Source: an uncultured Slackia sp. (lineage in GTDB: Bacteria; Actinomycetota; Coriobacteriia; Coriobacteriales; Eggerthellaceae). From it: DNA of 13,778 nt. Location: positions 1-13,778 of the forward strand of contig USLD01000016.1 of the NCBI GenBank assembly GCA_900555495.1. Direction: 5' to 3'. Below are positions 5,131 through 12,772 of the stretch, piece by piece. A program made the position numbers and the translations under genes. Positions within the stretch are counted from its first letter, which is position 1; each line of letters opens with the position of its first letter. The notes under the pieces are model-generated. The model was not told the DNA's origin. It worked only from the letters and a program-made list of their open reading frames with translations, and made no database searches.

Positions 5131-6258
5131 TCACCGCGCCATCGCGAGCCTGCGGCGATACGCCGTCACGGCATCGAGGATGTCGTCCATGGAATCGCCG
5201 CCGAACTTCTGCAGATAGGCATCGGCCAGCACGAATGCGGCTTCCGATTCGGCGACGACCGCCTTCGCGGGAATATCGCAGCACGAAAACGACGTGGGGA
5301 CATAGGGCGCAGGCTGAAGCGCGGCCATGTCGAGGGACGCGACGTTGCAGCCGATGCGCTCGCCCGCCGCCACGCTGACGCGTGCCGTGAGCGGCATGCC
5401 GGTGGACAAGCCGCCTTCGATGCCTCCCGCCTTGTTGGCGGCGCGCGCAAGGCCTTCCCCCGGCGCTGCGACAGGCATGTCGTGAGCAGCCAGTCCGTCT
5501 TGAAGGGCGCGGCTTTCGGCGCCGAATTCGACACCCGTCACGCCGTCTATCGAAAACGCGGCGGCGGCGAGGCGTCCCGCAAGGCCCGCACCCGAACGCT
5601 GAAGCTCGCCGAGGCCCGGCACCAAGCCGAAAACGCCCAGGCGGAATTCGCCCGGAAGCGTGCGGCCCTGCACCTGGGCGCGGGCTATCTCTATTTCCAT
5701 GGAAGCCGTGGTCTGCGGCGAAGGGCAGCGGCAGCTGGACGATTCGATATCGAGGACCGACGGAGGAACGGGGGCGTCGAACGGATTGGAACGCAGGCTC
5801 GCGTGGCCGATGCGCGTGACGCACGAAAGGATGTCCACGTCGAGCTCGGCCAGAAATTCGCGCACGATGCCCGAAGCCGCGACGCGCATGGCGTCGAGGC
5901 GCGCATCGCAGCGCGCGTCGATCGCGGACAGGTCGTCGATGCCGTATTTCTGGGAACCCGCCGCCTCGGCGCTTCCCGGGCAGGCGACGCTGCGCGGTGC
6001 GAAGCGTCCCTCCATACGCGCGGCATAGGCGCCGTTGGCAAGGGCAAGCAAGATAGGCGCGCCCGTGGTGCAGCCGTCTTTCAAGCCCGAAAGCACGGCG
6101 ACGGACGGCGTTTCGTCGGTGCAGCCGTTCGCGCGGGCCCATCGCGCCACATCGACGTCGACGGCTCCTTCATGCACATGCAGGCCCGCAGGAACGCCTT
6201 TGACGATGGCGGCCAGCGTGGCGCTTTGCGGATCTCCGGCTATTTCGTAGTGCATCAT
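5131..6258 (-). CDS. Chorismate synthase family protein lacking the catalytic residues
   Basis: This 375-residue protein aligns along its whole length with AroC, which converts EPSP to chorismate using reduced FMN. Matching landmarks are GVPAGL (21-26), LSGLKDGCTTGAPI (56-69), QKYGI (103-107), MRVAA (124-128), VPGLGE (213-218), NKAGGIEGGLSTGMP (275-289) and the AExxxAxVLxD helix (336-346). The active-site motifs are gone. GESHG is replaced around residues 8-12 (catalytic His to Q11), RPGHAD by CPGSAE (second His to S96), the YRGGGRSSARET loop by an unrelated stretch at 110-123, the RRRPG region by ARANG, and the GRHDP motif by TSFSCC (322-327, catalytic Asp lost). No upstream in-frame sequence restores GESHG. 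The frame is intact, so it is not a simple pseudogene. Classical chorismate synthase activity is unlikely. The adjacent ATG codons at 6258 and 6255 are both possible starts; GGGAG spacing favours the second. Confidence 0.8.
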   Translation of the reverse strand: MMHYEIAGDPQSATLAAIVKGVPAGLHVHEGAVDVDVARWARANGCTDETPSVAVLSGLKDGCTTGAPILLALANGAYAARMEGRFAPRSVACPGSAEAAGSQKYGIDDLSAIDARCDARLDAMRVAASGIVREFLAELDVDILSCVTRIGHASLRSNPFDAPVPPSVLDIESSSCRCPSPQTTASMEIEIARAQVQGRTLPGEFRLGVFGLVPGLGELQRSGAGLAGRLAAAAFSIDGVTGVEFGAESRALQDGLAAHDMPVAAPGEGLARAANKAGGIEGGLSTGMPLTARVSVAAGERIGCNVASLDMAALQPAPYVPTSFSCCDIPAKAVVAESEAAFVLADAYLQKFGGDSMDDILDAVTAYRRRLAMAR

Positions 6259-6288
6259 GCTCCCAACGTGCTCGTATTTTTCGCACCG

Positions 6289-6319
6289 ATTGTAGCATGC
6301 GGGAATCGCCGACGATTCC
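6289..6319 (-). promoter_or_regulatory. Hairpin followed by TACAAT in the yqeG-aroC-like gap
   Basis: A perfect 7-bp stem (GGAATCG/CGATTCC, 6302-6319, 4-base loop) lies 20 bases after the yqeG stop. On the minus strand it is followed at 6294-6289 by TACAAT, a plausible -10 box, and then by a short A-rich stretch before the chorismate-synthase-like start. No good -35 is seen. It may separate the mltG-yqeG transcript from the aro-type pair. Confidence 0.3.
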
Positions 6320-6337
6320 GTGCGCGAGAAGTTGCGC

Positions 6338-6835
6338 CTAACGTTCGGGATGAACGTCTTTCATGAACAGTTTCTCCACATGGCGCAGCATAAGGGTGTG
6401 TTTGAGGTCGGCCTCGACCAACGGCTTCACCATGACGACGCGCATGCCCATGGCGTGCGCCCCCCATACGTCGGTGATCAGCTGGTCGCCGATGCACAGC
6501 GTGGAGCGGCGGCGCGCCCCTATCTTTCTCATAGCCGCGAAATACGCGAACGGCAGCGGTTTGACCGCATGCGAGACGATCGGCAGGCCGAGGCGCTCGG
6601 CCCATTCATGGGCGCCGTGATGCCAATTGTTGGTGAGGATGCAGGGAGCGACGCCTGCTTCCTTCAAACGGTCGAGCCAGCCTTTGATATCGGCGGGAAC
6701 CTCGTGGGTATCGCGCGTCAGAAGCGTGTTGTCCAAATCAAGGAAAACATGGGCAAACCCCGCCTCCTTGATGTCGGAGACGGGGTCGAGAGCAGTGACG
6801 CGCGTGAGGAATCGGTCAGGCTTGAAGAAGGGCAT
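6338..6835 (-). CDS. YqeG-family HAD-IIIA phosphatase
   Basis: This 165-residue cytoplasmic protein of the haloacid dehalogenase superfamily is a probable phosphatase. Motif I is LDLDNTLL with nucleophile D33 and general acid D35, motif II is ILTNN with T68, the motif III lysine is K92 in VKPLP, and motif IV is GDQLITD with D117 and D122. The cap is minimal, as in subclass IIIA, and the length is typical of the YqeG group. The physiological substrate of YqeG is not settled. The start at 6835 is eight bases after the mltG stop, with AAGGA overlapping that stop, so the two genes are co-translated. In Bacillus yqeG lies beside yqeH and aroE; here it stands between mltG and the chorismate-synthase-like gene, where M. 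tuberculosis carries aroE. Confidence 0.93.
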   Translation of the reverse strand: MPFFKPDRFLTRVTALDPVSDIKEAGFAHVFLDLDNTLLTRDTHEVPADIKGWLDRLKEAGVAPCILTNNWHHGAHEWAERLGLPIVSHAVKPLPFAYFAAMRKIGARRRSTLCIGDQLITDVWGAHAMGMRVVMVKPLVEADLKHTLMLRHVEKLFMKDVHPER

Positions 6836-6843
6836 ACGAATCC

Positions 6844-8025
6844 TTACAGATGCTCGGCGATGGCCTTCTGATGCTCTTCATAGGTTTTGCTGAACGCGTA
6901 TTCGACCTGGTTGGCATCATTGGTCCAGAAGATGAAGTAGTAGTAATCGCTGTAGTCGGTCGACGGAGCGCACACGGCCTGCAGGCAATCGATGCTCGGC
7001 GAGCAGATCGGCGTGGGCGGCAGGCCCGGGTTGGCATAGGTGCTGTACGGCGTGTCCGCCTGCACCTCGGCGGCGCTGGGATCGTGGCCCACTTCGTAGG
7101 CCGTGGTGGCGTCGGACTGCAAAAAGCCGTTGGTCTCGGTGTTGCGCGAGCTCAGACGGTTGTAGAACACCTCGGCGACCTGCGAGCGGATTTCCTCGTC
7201 GCCGGTGGACTCCTTCTCGACGATCGAAGCCAGCGTCACGGCGTCGTAGACGCTCAAGCCGCGGCTTTCGGCGTAAGACCAATCAAGCGATGCGGTCTCG
7301 TTGCCGAACTGCGTGAGCATCATGCGGATGATCGAATCGGCCGTAGCATCGCTTCCCAAGTCGTAGGTCTTCGGGAAGAGGAAGCCTTCCAGCGAAACGC
7401 CGTCGGGGGCGCTTGCCAAGAACGAGAAGTCGGCGGCATAGGCCTTGGCATCGGAGGCGGCGGACGTGAAGTCGGCGGCGCTCACGCGGCCCTGCGTGGC
7501 CTTTTCGACCGCGGCGGCGATGTCGGAAAGCTTGTAGCCCTCGGGAATGGTGAGCGCGGTGGTGCCCAGATCGCCCGAAGCCACGGCTTTGATCACATCG
7601 TCGAGGGTCATGCCCGCGGCGAAATTGTACGTGCCGGCCTGGAACATGCCGTCCAGCTCGAGCGCCTTGGCGCGAGCCAGAAAATCGTCGGCATTCGGCA
7701 CGACGCCTGCGGCCACGAGCGCGGCGGCCACATCGGCCGCCGAAGACCCTTCGGGAATCACGGCGCGCACGTCGGAGGACACGACCTGCTCGACGCCGAT
7801 CGCTTCGGTGTCGGCCGAGCATCCTTTGGTCATATTGATCGCGACCGCAGCCAAACCGACCACCACGACGGCGGCAAGAACGATGGCCACCACGAAAGGC
7901 GCCTTGCTCTTGCGGGGACGGATGTGGGACGTGTCGTACGTCCTGAACTGACGCTCGCCCTGGGCATGAACCATGCGGGCTCGATGATTGGGGTGGGAGC
8001 TGTACGTAATCTGCTTACGAGGCAT
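6844..8025 (-). CDS. mltG: Endolytic murein transglycosylase MltG
   Basis: MltG cleaves nascent peptidoglycan strands at the outer face of the membrane and is thought to set glycan chain length. The 393-residue protein has a basic cytoplasmic N-terminus (1-41), one transmembrane helix (about 43-65) and an extracytoplasmic YceG domain (about 85-385) with a LysM-like start region. The catalytic glutamate is E270 in LASIVEKES. Other family motifs are LEGFLFPKTY (212-221), FYNRL (287-291) and the YANPGLPPTPICSP segment (329-343). The start at 8025 has TAAGGA seven bases upstream. It follows ruvX by 42 bases and runs into yqeG with an 8-base gap, the common alaS-ruvX-mltG order. The extracytoplasmic part has three cysteines (C341, C347, C352) near the C-terminus, a possible disulfide. 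Confidence 0.95.
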   Translation of the reverse strand: MPRKQITYSSHPNHRARMVHAQGERQFRTYDTSHIRPRKSKAPFVVAIVLAAVVVVGLAAVAINMTKGCSADTEAIGVEQVVSSDVRAVIPEGSSAADVAAALVAAGVVPNADDFLARAKALELDGMFQAGTYNFAAGMTLDDVIKAVASGDLGTTALTIPEGYKLSDIAAAVEKATQGRVSAADFTSAASDAKAYAADFSFLASAPDGVSLEGFLFPKTYDLGSDATADSIIRMMLTQFGNETASLDWSYAESRGLSVYDAVTLASIVEKESTGDEEIRSQVAEVFYNRLSSRNTETNGFLQSDATTAYEVGHDPSAAEVQADTPYSTYANPGLPPTPICSPSIDCLQAVCAPSTDYSDYYYFIFWTNDANQVEYAFSKTYEEHQKAIAEHL

Positions 8026-8067
8026 TGATGTTCCTTACCTGTTCGGGCGCAGGAAAGCTGCGCCGGC

Positions 8068-8490
8068 TCAAGACTCGCTACCGTTGCGGGCGTCGAGCCA
8101 CGACTGCAAGAATAGGCTCGCAGCAATCATGTCTACTTTACCCCGCATGGCGCGCTCGTCCAAACCCTCTTCACGCAAAATGCGTTTCGCTTCGCGCGAG
8201 CTCATACGCTCGTCGGCGAAATGCAGCGGCAGCGCCCTGGCCTTGGCGATGCGCTCGGCTTTCTCCTTGACGGATGCCGCCTGCGGGCCCTCTTCGCCCG
8301 CAAGGGTGAACGGAAGACCGCAGACCAGGCATTCTATTTCCCAGTCCTCGACGATGCGACGGAATTCCGCACCGTCGGAGAGCACGTCTTTGGCAGGCAG
8401 AACCTTCAAGGGGGTGGCCACCCTGCCCTGCGCGTCGCTGACGGCGAGGCCGATGCGCACTTCGCCGATATCGAGCGCGAGCGTTCTCAT
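8068..8490 (-). CDS. ruvX: RuvX/YqgF family nuclease (putative pre-16S rRNA nuclease)
   Basis: The 140-residue protein has an RNase H-like fold. Homologues are linked to maturation of the 16S rRNA 5' end and were earlier proposed as Holliday junction resolvases. The N-terminal LALDIGEVRIGLAVSD carries the conserved acid D7 (family consensus has GTRRIG; here GEVRIG). VCGLPF (56-61) with EEGPQA is the central strand and loop, FADERMSS (91-98) supplies D93/E94, and KVDMIAASLFLQSWLD (118-133) supplies D120. The start at 8490 follows GGAGGA at good spacing. An ATG at 8550 would extend the protein through the hairpin at 8512-8539 and is rejected. The gene lies between alaS and mltG, its standard place. 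Confidence 0.94.
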   Translation of the reverse strand: MRTLALDIGEVRIGLAVSDAQGRVATPLKVLPAKDVLSDGAEFRRIVEDWEIECLVCGLPFTLAGEEGPQAASVKEKAERIAKARALPLHFADERMSSREAKRILREEGLDERAMRGKVDMIAASLFLQSWLDARNGSES

Positions 8491-8511
8491 GGGATTCCTC
8501 CGTTTCAAGAA

Positions 8512-8539
8512 GATGGGCCCGCGCAAACGCAGGCCCATC
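8512..8539 (-). terminator. Strong hairpin between alaS and ruvX (terminator or attenuator)
   Basis: The stem GATGGGCC/GGCCCATC continues through a U-G wobble and three GC pairs to a 4-base loop, about 12 pairs in all. On the minus strand it is followed by TTCTTG, a short and imperfect U-tract, and then by the ruvX SD (GGAGGA). It starts about 60 bases after the alaS stop. It probably lowers read-through from alaS into ruvX-mltG, or shapes access to the ruvX ribosome site. Confidence 0.5.
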
Positions 8540-8601
8540 GGACACGTCATGTTTCAAGCAAAGACGAAAGCGTCCGGGCGAATAGTGCTCGAAAGCCGCC
8601 T

Positions 8602-11235
8602 TTATGCGCCGAGCTCCTTGCGAGCGGCGTCCAGAGCGGCGTCCATGCCGGATGCGTCCTTGCCGCCGGCCTGGGCCATGGTGGGCTTTCCGCCGCCGCC
8701 GCCCTTGATGTTGCCGGCGATCGACTTGATCAGCGCGCCGGCGTTGAAGCCTGCAGCCACCGCTTCGTCGGTGCCTGCCGCCATGATGACGGGCTTGTCG
8801 TCGTTGACGGTGCCGATCACGCAGGCGCCGGGCTTCGGCATACGGGAGCGCAGAATGTCCCACGCGTTGCGCAAAGCGCCGGAATCGAGGCCGTCGATGC
8901 GGGCGATGACCAGCGGGTATCCCACGTCGACCATAGCCTTGATGTGCTCGGCCACGTTGCCTTCGGCAGCTGCCTTCTTGGCGCGCTTCTGCTCGGCCTC
9001 CTGCTCCTTGATGGTGCGGATGTTGGCCGCGGTGCGCTCGGACACGTCGAACATCGGAACCTTCAGCTCGGCCGCGGCCTCTTTGAGCTCGTTTTCGATC
9101 TTGTTCATATACTCGAGGGCATCGAAGCTGGTGACGGCCTCGATACGGCGCAGGTTGGCGCCGACGCTGGACTCGGAGACGATCTTCACGAAGCCGATTT
9201 CAGCGGTGTTGGCCACATGGCAGCCGCCGCACAGCTCGCGAGAGAACTCGCCGGCCTCGACGACGCGCACGGTGTCGCCGTACTTCTCGCCGAACAGCGC
9301 GGTGACGCCCGACTCGCGAGCGGCGTCGAGCGAGGTCTCGTAGATCGCCATGGGGACGGCGCGCATGATGACCTCGTTGGCCACGCGCTCGACCTCGGCG
9401 ATCTGCTCGGCCGTCATGCCTTCGAAATGCGTGAAGTCGAAGCGCAGGCGGTCGGGACCGACGTAGCTGCCGGCCTGCTTGACGTGCTCGCCGAGAACCT
9501 GGCGAAGCGCGGCATGCAGAAGATGCGTGCAGGTGTGGTTGCGGGTAATGCGCTTGCGGCGCAGCTCGTCGACGACGGCGCGCACGGTGTCGCCCACGCG
9601 CACGGCGCCTTCGGCGACCTTGACCGCATGGCAGACCAGGCCCTTCGCGGGAGCCTTGGTGTCGACGACCTCGAGCTTGACGCCCTCGGCCTCGATCGTG
9701 CCGGTGTCGCCCACTTCGCCGCCCATTTCGGCATAGAACGGAGTGAGGCTCAGGATGACTTCGCCCTCTTCGCCCTGCTGAAGCGCCTCGACGCGCTCGC
9801 CGTCTTTGACGATGGCCTTCACCTCGGCGGTGGCGGTCAGGCGGTCGTAACCCACGAAGCCGGTGGCGCCCAGCTCTTTGAGCAGATCGTCATGGATGCC
9901 GCCGTAGGTGCTCCAAGCGGCCTCGGCGTCGTCCTTGGTGGCGGCGCGGGCACGCTCGCGCTGCTCGTCCATGCACTTCTCGAAGCCCTCTTTGTCGACC
10001 GTGATGCCGGCGTCGGCGCAGATTTCCTCGGTGATTTCGACCGGGAAGCCGTAGGTGTCGTGCAGCGTGAAGGCGGTCTCGCCGTCGAGGACCGTGCCCT
10101 CGAGCTTCTCCAGCGCGTCGGCCAGATACGCCTGGCCCTGGCGCAGGGTGACGCCGAAGCGCTCTTCCTCGGAAAGGATGACGCGCTCGACGAGTTCGCG
10201 GTTGTCGACGATTTCGGGATACACGTGGCCCATGAGGCGCACGATGGCATCCACGTAGTTGGTCAGGAAGGCGCCTTCGATGCCGAGCTTGTGGCCGTGC
10301 ATGACGGCGCGACGCAGCAGGCGGCGCAGCACGTAGCCGCGGCCTTCGTTGGAGGGCAGGATGCCGTCGGCGATCATGAAGGTGACGCTGCGGCTGTGGT
10401 CGGCCACGATGCGCAGGGACAGGTCGTCTGCGGCGTCGTTTTTATACTCTTTGCCGCTCAGGCGCTCGCCCACGCCGATGAGGTCGCGCATGACGTCGGT
10501 CTCGTAGTTGGACTGGACGCCCTGCATGATGGCGGCCATGCGCTCGAGGCCCATGCCCGTATCGATGTTTTTGGTGGGAAGCGGGGCCAAAGTGCCGTCT
10601 TCCTGGCCGTCGTACTGCGTGAATACGCAGTTCCAGAACTCGAGGAAGCGATCGCAGTCGCAGCCGGGAGCGCAGTCGGGGCTGCCGCAGCCGAAGTCGG
10701 GACCCTGGTCGAAATAGATCTCGGAGCAGGGGCCGCAGGGGCCGGTGGGGCCGGCGCGCCAGAAGTTGTCGTCCTCGCCCAAACGGGAGATGTGGTCCTC
10801 GGAAACGCCGAGGTTCTTCCAGATCTCGATCGTCTCATCGTCGTCTTCGAACACGGTGAAGTAGAGCTTTTCCTTGGGAAGCTCGAGGACCTCGGTGGCG
10901 AACTCGTAGGCCCAGGCGCACATCTCGTCCTTGAAGTACTTGCCGAAGCTGAAGTTGCCCAGCATTTCGAAGAAGCTCAGATGACGGCCCGTGGTGCCGA
11001 TGATGTCGATGTCGTTGGTGCGCACGCACTTCTGCACGGTGGTCGAGCCGATGTAGGCCGGGTCGAACTCCTTGACATGCAGGAAGTAGGGCTTGAACTG
11101 CACCATGCCGGCGCTGGTGAGCAGAAGGCTCGGGTCGTCGGGAATCAGCGACGAGGACGGCATGCGCTTGCAGCCCTTTTCTTCGAAGAACTGAAGATAC
11201 TTCTCGCGGATTTCCGCAGTGGTCATGTACTTCAT
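8602..11235 (-). CDS. alaS: Alanyl-tRNA synthetase
   Basis: The enzyme attaches alanine to tRNA-Ala and hydrolyses mischarged Ser/Gly-tRNA. The full-length protein is 877 residues: class II aminoacylation core (about 1-240, with FEMLGNFSFG at 89-98 and GMGLERM at 227-233), tRNA-recognition domain (about 240-465), editing domain (about 470-710) with zinc ligands H567/H571 in HTCTH and C669/H673 in CGGCH, a linking helix (about 715-760), and a C-Ala domain ending with the Gly-rich KGGGGGKP (844-851). A cysteine-rich stretch at 167-203 (C167, 170, 183, 188, 192, 194, 203) lies within the catalytic core. The first ATG (11235) is used; a second is at 11226. The SD is weak (GAGTGAGAA, distant). The 186-base region upstream holds the terminator of the preceding operon and a 12-base palindrome, but no recognisable T-box. 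Confidence 0.97.
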   Translation of the reverse strand: MKYMTTAEIREKYLQFFEEKGCKRMPSSSLIPDDPSLLLTSAGMVQFKPYFLHVKEFDPAYIGSTTVQKCVRTNDIDIIGTTGRHLSFFEMLGNFSFGKYFKDEMCAWAYEFATEVLELPKEKLYFTVFEDDDETIEIWKNLGVSEDHISRLGEDDNFWRAGPTGPCGPCSEIYFDQGPDFGCGSPDCAPGCDCDRFLEFWNCVFTQYDGQEDGTLAPLPTKNIDTGMGLERMAAIMQGVQSNYETDVMRDLIGVGERLSGKEYKNDAADDLSLRIVADHSRSVTFMIADGILPSNEGRGYVLRRLLRRAVMHGHKLGIEGAFLTNYVDAIVRLMGHVYPEIVDNRELVERVILSEEERFGVTLRQGQAYLADALEKLEGTVLDGETAFTLHDTYGFPVEITEEICADAGITVDKEGFEKCMDEQRERARAATKDDAEAAWSTYGGIHDDLLKELGATGFVGYDRLTATAEVKAIVKDGERVEALQQGEEGEVILSLTPFYAEMGGEVGDTGTIEAEGVKLEVVDTKAPAKGLVCHAVKVAEGAVRVGDTVRAVVDELRRKRITRNHTCTHLLHAALRQVLGEHVKQAGSYVGPDRLRFDFTHFEGMTAEQIAEVERVANEVIMRAVPMAIYETSLDAARESGVTALFGEKYGDTVRVVEAGEFSRELCGGCHVANTAEIGFVKIVSESSVGANLRRIEAVTSFDALEYMNKIENELKEAAAELKVPMFDVSERTAANIRTIKEQEAEQKRAKKAAAEGNVAEHIKAMVDVGYPLVIARIDGLDSGALRNAWDILRSRMPKPGACVIGTVNDDKPVIMAAGTDEAVAAGFNAGALIKSIAGNIKGGGGGKPTMAQAGGKDASGMDAALDAARKELGA

Positions 11236-11263
11236 CTAGCGGTTCTCACTCTCGTTTTCATGT

Positions 11264-11275
11264 ATCGGCGCCGAT
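11264..11275. promoter_or_regulatory. 12-base perfect palindrome in the alaS leader
   Basis: ATCGGCGCCGAT lies 29 bases before the alaS start codon. A TATTAT that could serve as a -10 box lies upstream on the minus strand at 11305-11300, without a clear -35. The palindrome would then be transcribed within the alaS leader. A dimeric protein site or short hairpin is possible, but the evidence is only the symmetry. Confidence 0.35.
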
Positions 11276-11310
11276 GCGCCGCTTTTCTTGAACAGCGAAA
11301 TAATAGCCAA

Positions 11311-11346
11311 AATGCAGGCCGCGCGCGAACGGCAGCGGCCTGCATT
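11311..11346 (-). terminator. Intrinsic terminator after the AI-2E-family gene
   Basis: A perfect 12-bp stem (AATGCAGGCCGC/GCGGCCTGCATT) with a 12-base loop is followed on the minus strand by TTGGCTATTATTT, so the run of Us is short but starts inside the stem. It lies 76 bases after the stop of the AI-2E gene and before alaS, and most likely ends the rarA-DUF948-AI-2E transcript. Confidence 0.7.
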
Positions 11347-11421
11347 CCCCTCAATTTACGGATTATTCGGAAATAATGCGCAGCGCGGCCGAAAAATCGG
11401 TCCGTGAAAGGCGCGGACGCC

Positions 11422-12768
11422 TTAGCGCTTTTCGTCTTCGCGCTTATCCGAAGGGCCCGAAGAAAGTCCGTCCTCGCCGCGCAAGCGGGCGACGATCGAC
11501 GACGGAGCGAAGCGCGAGGACGATTTCGGACGGGCGGGCGCGACGGCGTCGGCTACGGCGTCGGGCAGGCTTTCATCGGAAGCAAGGCGCGTGGGCGTTC
11601 CTTTGAAGAACACGCCGTCCTCGGAAACCACCTGGCGGCCCGTGCGTTTCTCGTAGTAGAAGACGAACACCGACTTGGCGATGGCGGCGAACGGAATGGA
11701 GAGCAGCATGCCCACCACGCTGCCTATCAGGCCCGCCATGGCGCCGCCCACCGCGCTGCCCACGAACAAGGCCACGATGACGAGCGCCGGATGCACATCC
11801 ACCGAATCGGACATGATTTTCGGCGAGATGAACGTGTAGACGAACTGCTGCACGAAAATGGTGAGCACGAGCGCCAGCACAGCCGCCCAAGGACTCACGA
11901 ACAGGCCGACCACCGCGGCTGCCGCGCCGCCGATCCACGGACCGACCACCGGAATGATATTCATAACGCCCGTGATCAGGCCGAGCGCCGCGGCATTGGG
12001 AATGCCGATGGCCCAGAAGCCTGCGCCGCACACCAGGCCGATCAGGAAGCACTGGATGAGCGTCGCCTTGATGTAGCCTCCCATCACGCGCGTGAACGTG
12101 AGATGCAGCATCTCCGCTTCCTGCGCGCGGCTTTCGGGAACGAGACGCTTCGCCTCGCGACCGATCGCGGGAAGCTCCATGAGAATCCAGAACGCCACGA
12201 CCAGCGCGAAGCCGATCACCATGGCCGAGTTGACGACGCCCGTGCCGAAGCCGAGAACGCCGTCGGCCGAAAGGCGCGCCGTGGCCGAGGCCCACGACGT
12301 GAGCGCCTCGGCGGCCGAATTGAGCCAATCGCGCACCGACTCGTTCTGCAGAACGGCGGCATACTGCTCATAGAGGCGATTCACCCAGTCGATCACGCCC
12401 TGCACGTAGCCGGGAAGGCCTGCAAGCATATCGGAGAACTGCTCGGCTATGCCCGATGCGGGCGAGAACATGACGCCCAGAAGGATGCCGAGCACCACAG
12501 CCGTTCCCGCATAGGAAAGAGCGGTTCCGAAGACGCGCGGAACGCCGAGGCTCTCGAGCTTGCCTACGGGGCCGCGCAGGCACAAGACGATGACCATCGT
12601 CCACGCAAGAATGGCCACGGGCATGGCGAGCACATCGAGCACGAAGCCCAGGATGTAGAGCACCACGGCCGCGCCGACGAGCATCCACACCTGATAAAAA
12701 TGACGGCGCGCATCGTCGGTACGGTGCGCGCCTGCGTCTTTCGCTTGGGAATCGCGATTCTCCTGCAA
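11422..12768 (-). CDS. AI-2E transporter family membrane protein
   Basis: A 448-residue multi-pass membrane protein. The family was named for E. coli TqsA, an autoinducer-2 exporter, but many members are permeases of other or unknown substrates. Hydrophobic helices are visible at about 28-47, 49-65, 80-100, 180-198, 236-256, 258-280, 282-310 and 325-365; the soluble segment between helices 3 and 4 (about 105-178) is typical. The family motif IIPVVGPWIGG is at 271-281. After the last helix come about 75 residues, charged and low-complexity, ending SDKREDEKR, probably cytoplasmic. The start is inferred as TTG 12768, nine bases after a perfect AAGGAGG (12784-12778) that lies inside the end of the DUF948 gene. 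The first downstream ATG (residue 29) falls at the edge of the first helix. The overlap-type arrangement implies coupling to the upstream gene. Confidence 0.85.
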   Translation of the reverse strand: MQENRDSQAKDAGAHRTDDARRHFYQVWMLVGAAVVLYILGFVLDVLAMPVAILAWTMVIVLCLRGPVGKLESLGVPRVFGTALSYAGTAVVLGILLGVMFSPASGIAEQFSDMLAGLPGYVQGVIDWVNRLYEQYAAVLQNESVRDWLNSAAEALTSWASATARLSADGVLGFGTGVVNSAMVIGFALVVAFWILMELPAIGREAKRLVPESRAQEAEMLHLTFTRVMGGYIKATLIQCFLIGLVCGAGFWAIGIPNAAALGLITGVMNIIPVVGPWIGGAAAAVVGLFVSPWAAVLALVLTIFVQQFVYTFISPKIMSDSVDVHPALVIVALFVGSAVGGAMAGLIGSVVGMLLSIPFAAIAKSVFVFYYEKRTGRQVVSEDGVFFKGTPTRLASDESLPDAVADAVAPARPKSSSRFAPSSIVARLRGEDGLSSGPSDKREDEKR

Positions 12769-12772
12769 GGGA

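Noticed and set aside
5126..6142. An N-terminal extension of the shikimate kinase frame, which would make a 514-residue protein
   Set aside because: The extension is an off-frame reading of the chorismate-synthase-like gene. A normal-length AroK starts at 5125 with its own SD.
1621..6300. Recurrence of GCATGCGG-like octamers in the gaps (near 1642, 3330, 3350 and 6295)
   Set aside because: The copies vary in context and the motif is short and GC-rich. Without genome-wide counts it cannot be told from chance.
8221..11376. A 1051-codon open frame on the plus strand, antisense to alaS
   Set aside because: It mirrors alaS codon structure in GC-rich DNA. Its translation is repetitive in Asp/Val/His/Gly with no family resemblance, while the minus strand encodes a complete AlaRS with all motifs.
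11236..11421. A possible T-box leader upstream of alaS
   Set aside because: No AGGGTGGNACCGCG-like T-box sequence or antiterminator is visible. The hairpin there is better explained as the terminator of the preceding operon.
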